NCBI GenBank assembly: GCA_023442945.1
Contig: JAEZWW010000054.1
Location: 1-10,258 of the forward strand
Reading direction: 5' to 3'
Source of the DNA: Pseudomonadota bacterium
GTDB lineage: Bacteria > Pseudomonadota > Gammaproteobacteria > Burkholderiales > Burkholderiaceae_C
DNA: 10,258 nucleotides
Shown here: positions 6,464 through 10,258 of the stretch, one piece after another
Numbering within the stretch: position 1 is the stretch's first letter
Layout of the letters: each line of letters starts with the position of its first letter
The notes under the pieces: generated by a model
Told to the model about the DNA's origin: nothing
The model's database searches: none
Seen by the model: only the letters and a program-made list of their open reading frames with translations
Program-made: the position numbers and the translations under genes

Positions 6464-7507
6464 ATGACTTCATCCCTGGCTTTTTTCGCGCCGCGCCGCA
6501 CGGCGTGGGTACTCGCGCTGCTGGCCGGTGGCCTCTGCACCGCCGCCCACGCGCAACCCGCTTCACCCCAAGCCGCAGCGCCCGACGCCACGCCGACCTT
6601 TGTCCAGGTGCCCGGCGTGTACCGCCAGCGCATCGGCGACATGCAGGTCACCGCGCTGTTTGACGGCGTGGTGTTTCTGCCCGTGCAGCAGCTCAAGAAC
6701 GTCGACGCCGCGCGCAGCCGCCAGTGGTTGACCGCCGACCACGTCCCGCAAACCAAAGACGGCGTACAAACCGCCGTCAACGCGTATCTGGTGCGCCGCG
6801 GCGACGACCTGATCCTGGTCGACACCGGCACCGCCGACTGCTTTGGCCCCACCGTGGGCCATGTGCTGGAGAACCTGCGTGCCGCCGGTGTGCGGCCTGA
6901 AGAAGTGAAGCACGTGTTGCTGACCCACGCCCACCCCGACCACATGTGCGGTCTGCTGACGGCCGATGGCCAGGTCGCCTACCCGAACGCCACCGTGTGG
7001 CTGGCGCAGGCGGACGCGGACTACTGGCTCAGCACCACGGCACGCGACCGTGCGCCCGAACCCATGCGCCCGCTGTTCGACATGGCGCGCCGCGCGGTCG
7101 CGCCCTACCAGGCGGCCGGCCGCTTCAAGCCCTTCACCGACAGCGACGCGCTGCCCGCCGGGGTTCAGCGCGTGGCCACCCCCGGCCACACGCCGGGCCA
7201 CACGTCGTGGCGTCTGCCAGGGCCGACGCCGGGACAGTCGCTGCTGGTGTGGGGGGATGTGCTGCACTACCACGCGGTGCAGTTCCGCCACCCCGACGCT
7301 GCTTTTGAGTACGACAGCGACCGGCGGCAAGCCACGGCGTCGCGCAAGCGCGTGCTGGCGCAGGCGGCGCAAAGCGGCGAATGGGTGGCGGGGGCGCACC
7401 TGCCGTTTCCGGGCATCGGTCACGTGGTGCACGAAGGCCGCGCGGCGGCCGCAACCTACCGCTGGGTGCCGGCCGAGTTCGGGCCGGTCCTGGCGGCGCG
7501 CCCCTGA
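6464..7507 (+). CDS. exported metallo-beta-lactamase-fold hydrolase, methyl parathion hydrolase-like
   Basis: A 347-residue periplasmic metalloenzyme. Residues 1-30 are a Sec signal peptide (RR at 11-12, hydrophobic 14-25, cleavage after AHA). The dinuclear metal site is complete: H155, H157, D159, H160 in THAHPDH, H246 in GHTPGH, D265 in WGD and H312 in AHLPFPGIGH. The whole layout (GDMQVTALFDG, LVDTGTADCFGPT, ADADYWLS, FKPF, PFPGIGH) follows methyl parathion hydrolase closely, as I remember that protein. Members of this family hydrolyse phosphotriesters or lactones, often promiscuously, so the natural substrate here is not known. GAAGG at 6450-6454 lies nine bases before ATG 6464. It follows the AraC-type regulator, and its stop is 11 bases from the stop of the convergent permease gene. 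Naming it an organophosphate degrader would be overreach. Confidence 0.88.
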   Translation: MTSSLAFFAPRRTAWVLALLAGGLCTAAHAQPASPQAAAPDATPTFVQVPGVYRQRIGDMQVTALFDGVVFLPVQQLKNVDAARSRQWLTADHVPQTKDGVQTAVNAYLVRRGDDLILVDTGTADCFGPTVGHVLENLRAAGVRPEEVKHVLLTHAHPDHMCGLLTADGQVAYPNATVWLAQADADYWLSTTARDRAPEPMRPLFDMARRAVAPYQAAGRFKPFTDSDALPAGVQRVATPGHTPGHTSWRLPGPTPGQSLLVWGDVLHYHAVQFRHPDAAFEYDSDRRQATASRKRVLAQAAQSGEWVAGAHLPFPGIGHVVHEGRAAAATYRWVPAEFGPVLAARP

Positions 7508-7518
7508 CTGGCCGACGC

Positions 7519-8661
7519 TCAATCCAGTGTCTGGCGGTAGCGCGCGATGGCGACCACGCTGACCACCAGCACGAAGGTCAGCAGCGCCCCCAGTTCGGGC
7601 AGCAGTTCGGCCAGGCCCGCGCCCTTGAGCATGATGCCGCGCACGATGCGCAGAAAGTGCGTCAGCGGCAGCACCTCGCCGATCCACTGCGCCCAGCGCG
7701 GCATGCCGCGAAACGGGAACATGAAGCCCGACAGCAGCATGGACGGCAGGAAGAAGAACAGCGTCATCTGCATCGCCTGCAACTGGTTGCGCGCCAGCGT
7801 GCTGAAGGTGAAGCCCACGGCCAGGTTGGCCACGATGAACACGCCAATCATCCCCGCCAGCAGAGCGCCACTGCCGACCATGGGCACACCGAACAGCAAC
7901 CAGGCCGCGCCCAGAATCACCGCCAGCTGCAGGTAGCCGATCAGCACGTACGGCAGGATCTTGCCCAGCATCACCTCCAGCGGACGCACCGGCGTGGCCA
8001 GCAGGTTTTCCATGGTGCCGCGCTCGCGCTCGCGCGTCATCGCGAGGCCAGTGAACATGATCATCGTCATGGTCAGGATGGTGCCGATCAGCCCCGGCAC
8101 GATGTTGACGCGCGACAGCCCTTCGGGGTTGTAACGGCGATGCACGCGCAGCTCAAACGGCGGCAGGTCGGCGTTCAGCGCGCGCAATGGCCCCGTCAGA
8201 TCGCGCCGCAGCGCCTGGGTGGCCAGCTGGCCCAGCGCGGCCACGGCGTTGGCCGACGCGCTGGGGTCGGTGGCGTCGGCGGCCACGTACAACACCGGTT
8301 TCTGACCGCGCAGCAGCCGGGCCTCGAACTGCGGCGGCAGCACCACGATCAGCTGCACGTCGCCGCGCAGCATGGCTTCGTCGGCGGAGGCCTCGCTGAC
8401 GCCGTTCAGCACCACGTCGAAATAGCCGGTGTTCTGCATCGCCGTGGTCAGCGTGCGCACCAGCGGCCCGTGTTCGGCCGCGACGATGGCGGTGGGCAGT
8501 TGCTTGGGGTCGGTGTTGATGGCGTAGCCGAACAGCACCAACTGCATCACCGGGATCATCACCGCCATGGCGAACGTCAGCCGGTCGCGCAGGATCTGCT
8601 GGAATTCCTTGACGAAGACCGCCACCGCGCGGTGCGGCGAAAAGCCCTGTCCGCCGCTCAT
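7519..8661 (-). CDS. ABC-2 type transporter permease of an efflux system
   Basis: A 380-residue inner-membrane subunit of an ABC exporter, of the YhhJ/YbhR/YbhS kind. One N-terminal membrane helix (about 28-48) is followed by a large periplasmic domain (about 50-180) and five further helices (about 187-207, 235-257, 265-287, 298-318, 356-374). The cytoplasmic loop TRERERGTMENLLATPVRPL (209-228) is the conserved ABC-2 coupling segment. Its ATG overlaps the ATPase stop (ATGA, 8661-8658), so the two are translationally coupled. Only one permease gene is present, which suggests a homodimer, as for YhhJ, rather than the paired YbhS/YbhR. It converges on the hydrolase gene with an 11-base gap (7508-7518) and no obvious terminator. 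Confidence 0.92.
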   Translation of the reverse strand: MSGGQGFSPHRAVAVFVKEFQQILRDRLTFAMAVMIPVMQLVLFGYAINTDPKQLPTAIVAAEHGPLVRTLTTAMQNTGYFDVVLNGVSEASADEAMLRGDVQLIVVLPPQFEARLLRGQKPVLYVAADATDPSASANAVAALGQLATQALRRDLTGPLRALNADLPPFELRVHRRYNPEGLSRVNIVPGLIGTILTMTMIMFTGLAMTRERERGTMENLLATPVRPLEVMLGKILPYVLIGYLQLAVILGAAWLLFGVPMVGSGALLAGMIGVFIVANLAVGFTFSTLARNQLQAMQMTLFFFLPSMLLSGFMFPFRGMPRWAQWIGEVLPLTHFLRIVRGIMLKGAGLAELLPELGALLTFVLVVSVVAIARYRQTLD

Positions 8662-9650
8662 GGCGTGCCCGCCGCGTCGCCACCAGCGGCGGCAAAATTG
8701 TCCTGCGCCTGACCGATCAGGCTGATGAAGACGTCCTCCAGGTTGGCGTCGGCGCGCGCCACGTGCAGGCCTTGTGCGGCCAGCGGCGCCACCGCCTGTT
8801 CGATCTGCGCCGCGTCGCGCCCGGCCACGTGCAGCCGGTTGCCGAAGGGCGCCACGCTGTCCACGCCAGGCGCAGCGCCCAGCGCGGCCAGCTGCGCTGC
8901 GGCGATGGCACCGGTGATCTCGTACACCGTCAGTCCGGCCGCCTGCACGATGTCGGCCTCGGTCCCGCGCGCCAGCACGCGGCCGTAGGCGATGTAGACC
9001 AGCTCGTGGCAGCGCTCGGCCTCGTCCATGTAGTGCGTGGACACCAGCACCGTGATGCCCTGCCCCGCGAGGCGGTGGATCTGGTCCCAGAAGTCGCGCC
9101 GCGCCTTCGGGTCAACGCCGGCCGTCGGCTCGTCCAGCAGCAGCAGGCGCGGGCGGTGGATCAGGCAGGCGGCCAGCGCCAGGCGCTGCTTCCAGCCGCC
9201 CGACAGCGCGCCGGCCAGCTGGTGCTGGCGCTCGCGCAGGCCCAACTCGTCCAGCGCCTGGTCCACCGCCACGCCGCGCTGGGGCAGTGCGAACAGGCGC
9301 GCGATGAAGTCCAGGTTCTGGCGGATCGACAAGTCGTCGTACAGGCCGAACTTCTGCGTCATGTAGCCGACCTGGCGCTTGATCAGCGGCGCCTGCGTGC
9401 GAATGTCCAGCCCCAGGCACGTGCCCTCGCCCGCGTCGGGCGTCAGCAAGCCGCACAGCATGCGGATGGTGGTGGTCTTGCCACTGCCGTTGGGGCCAAG
9501 AAAGCCGCAGATGCGCCCGGGCCGCACCTGCAGATCCACGCGGTCCACCACCACGCGATCGCCGTAGCGCTTGGTCAACCCGCGCACGTCGATGGCCCAA
9601 CCGTCTGTATCCACGGCCGAATCAGCAGCTTCTTTTGCTATGTTTGTCAT
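8658..9650 (-). CDS. ABC exporter ATP-binding protein
   Basis: A 330-residue cytoplasmic ATPase that powers the neighbouring permease. It has Walker A GPNGSGKT (52-59), Q-loop Q99, signature LSGGW (149-153), Walker B LLLLDEP (169-175) and H-loop H206 in STHYMDEAE. The C-terminal ~90 residues (about 240-330) form the extra domain seen in drug/ABC-2 type ATPases (ending LEDVFISLIG). It has a single ATPase domain, unlike the double-domain YbhF and RbbA. ATG 9650 is the first ATG in frame (upstream only TTG at 9716) and lies inside a dispersed repeat, with no good Shine-Dalgarno; the first ~10 residues (MTNIAKEAAD) are therefore repeat-derived. A seven-codon frame ends across this start (see findings). 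It follows the adaptor gene by 43 bases and overlaps the permease start. Confidence 0.92.
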   Translation of the reverse strand: MTNIAKEAADSAVDTDGWAIDVRGLTKRYGDRVVVDRVDLQVRPGRICGFLGPNGSGKTTTIRMLCGLLTPDAGEGTCLGLDIRTQAPLIKRQVGYMTQKFGLYDDLSIRQNLDFIARLFALPQRGVAVDQALDELGLRERQHQLAGALSGGWKQRLALAACLIHRPRLLLLDEPTAGVDPKARRDFWDQIHRLAGQGITVLVSTHYMDEAERCHELVYIAYGRVLARGTEADIVQAAGLTVYEITGAIAAAQLAALGAAPGVDSVAPFGNRLHVAGRDAAQIEQAVAPLAAQGLHVARADANLEDVFISLIGQAQDNFAAAGGDAAGTP

Positions 9651-9698
9651 AGCTGCTCGCGCAGATTCATGTAGGGCCAGCGGCCGTTTTGCCTTAAG
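9623..9698 (+). repeat. dispersed repeat, copy C, at the adaptor/ATPase junction
   Basis: Reads CAGCAGCTTCTTTTGCTATG, TTTGTCATAGCTGCTCGCGC, AGATTCATGTAGGGC, then a GGCC-rich part, GTTTTG and CCTTAAG. It contains a perfect inverted repeat GCTATG/CATAGC (9637-9651) with a five-base loop. On the coding (-) strand it includes the adaptor stop TAA (9696-9694) and the ATPase ATG (9650-9648), so it makes up the whole junction between the two genes. It is the closest relative of copy A in uup. Confidence 0.75.
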
Positions 9699-10258
9699 AC
9701 TTGGTGGCAACGCCAACGGGGCGCACCGCCAGGGGCTGGCCCGGCTTCAGGCGCTGGGCGTCGGCCACGTCGGGCAACGCCTCGACCATGAAGACCAGCT
9801 TGGCGCGCTGCTCGTTGGAATAGATCACCGGCGGCGTGTACTCGGGCTCGGTCGCGATGCGGCTGACGCGCGCGGCGATCGGCGTGCCGCAGCCGTCGCA
9901 CAGCAGCTGCACCGCCGCACCACCGCGCAGTTGCGCCAGCGCCGCTTCGGGCACGAAAAAGCGCGCCTTCAGTTGCCCGGGCGGCAGCAGCGACACCACC
10001 GGCTGGCCGGCCGCCACCCATTCGCCTTCGCGAAACAAGGTGTCGGCCACCTGCGCGGCGGCCGGTGCGGTCTGCGCTGTCTGGCCCAGGCGCCAGCGCT
10101 GCTGCGCCAGGGCGCCATCGGCGGCGCGGGTCTGCGCCTCGGCGGCAGCGCGTTCCTGCTCGCGCGCGGGCTGGCGCGCAGTGCGCAGGGCGGCTTCCAG
10201 CTCGGTCACGCGCTGGTCGGCGGCGGCGGACGCGGTGCGCGCGGTGTCGGCCTCGGTG
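9694..10258 (-). CDS. HlyD/YbhG-type periplasmic adaptor, C-terminal part
   Basis: Partial gene: the last 187 residues are visible and the frame is open through the right edge. It starts in an Ala/Gln/Arg-rich helical hairpin (coiled coil), passes the second half of the lipoyl domain (DTLFREGEWVAAGQPVVSLL), then the beta-barrel with KARFFVPEAAL, CDGCGTP and EYTPPVIYSNEQRAKLVFMV. The last two blocks closely match what I recall of YbhG/YhiI-type adaptors. Such proteins bridge an inner-membrane ABC pump to an outer-membrane channel of the TolC kind, which would be encoded outside the window. The GTG at 10209 is internal to the coiled coil and not a start. The stop TAA lies inside the dispersed repeat. 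Order adaptor-ATPase-permease is the usual one. Confidence 0.9.
   Translation of the reverse strand, partial: TEADTARTASAAADQRVTELEAALRTARQPAREQERAAAEAQTRAADGALAQQRWRLGQTAQTAPAAAQVADTLFREGEWVAAGQPVVSLLPPGQLKARFFVPEAALAQLRGGAAVQLLCDGCGTPIAARVSRIATEPEYTPPVIYSNEQRAKLVFMVEALPDVADAQRLKPGQPLAVRPVGVATKS

Noticed and set aside
6563..7687. 374-codon open frame on the - strand across the hydrolase gene
   Set aside because: Antisense shadow of the hydrolase, whose metal site and signal peptide are complete.
7381..8712. 443-codon open frame on the + strand across the permease gene
   Set aside because: Antisense to a clear ABC-2 permease; very rich in His, Gln and Arg, with no domain.
8763..9674. 303-codon open frame on the + strand across the ATPase gene
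   Set aside because: Antisense shadow of an ATPase with every motif intact.

Overview
The window is GC-rich DNA (roughly two thirds G+C by eye, except the first ~400 bases). It looks like a chromosome segment of a betaproteobacterium in Burkholderiales, most likely Comamonadaceae. This rests on protein character (Uup, GlmU, a YbhG-like efflux adaptor) and on a short dispersed repeat that resembles, from memory, ones common in Comamonadaceae. No lineage search was possible.

Layout. Positions 1-773 hold no convincing gene; the left part carries a diverged tandem repeat (about 2.4 units of ~150 bp) of lower GC. Next, on the + strand, come uup (ABC-F ATPase, 774-2690) and a membrane-anchored DUF2726 protein (2778-3533). 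A 419-base gap (3534-3952) holds a strong hairpin and, on the - strand, apparent remains of a small hydrophobic protein plus a 39-codon ORF. glmU (3953-5383, - strand) is divergent from an AraC-family regulator (5487-6371, + strand). The regulator is followed by an exported metallo-beta-lactamase-fold hydrolase closely resembling methyl parathion hydrolase (6464-7507). Facing it on the - strand is an efflux operon read leftward from the right edge: HlyD/YbhG-type adaptor (partial), ABC ATPase, ABC-2 permease.

How genes work together. Adaptor, ATPase and permease should form one envelope-spanning exporter, with an outer-membrane channel supplied elsewhere. The AraC regulator and the periplasmic hydrolase form a plausible regulator/enzyme pair. 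GlmU makes UDP-GlcNAc for the cell wall; Uup is a ribosome-associated or DNA-repair-related ATPase.

The most striking structure is a ~55-75 bp repeat present three times, each time touching protein-coding sequence: in frame inside the uup linker (2409-2473), in frame inside glmU (5155-5210, opposite orientation relative to the gene), and across the adaptor/ATPase junction (9623-9698), where it contains both the adaptor stop codon and the ATPase start codon. I see no clear new defence system, CRISPR array, insertion sequence or RNA gene.
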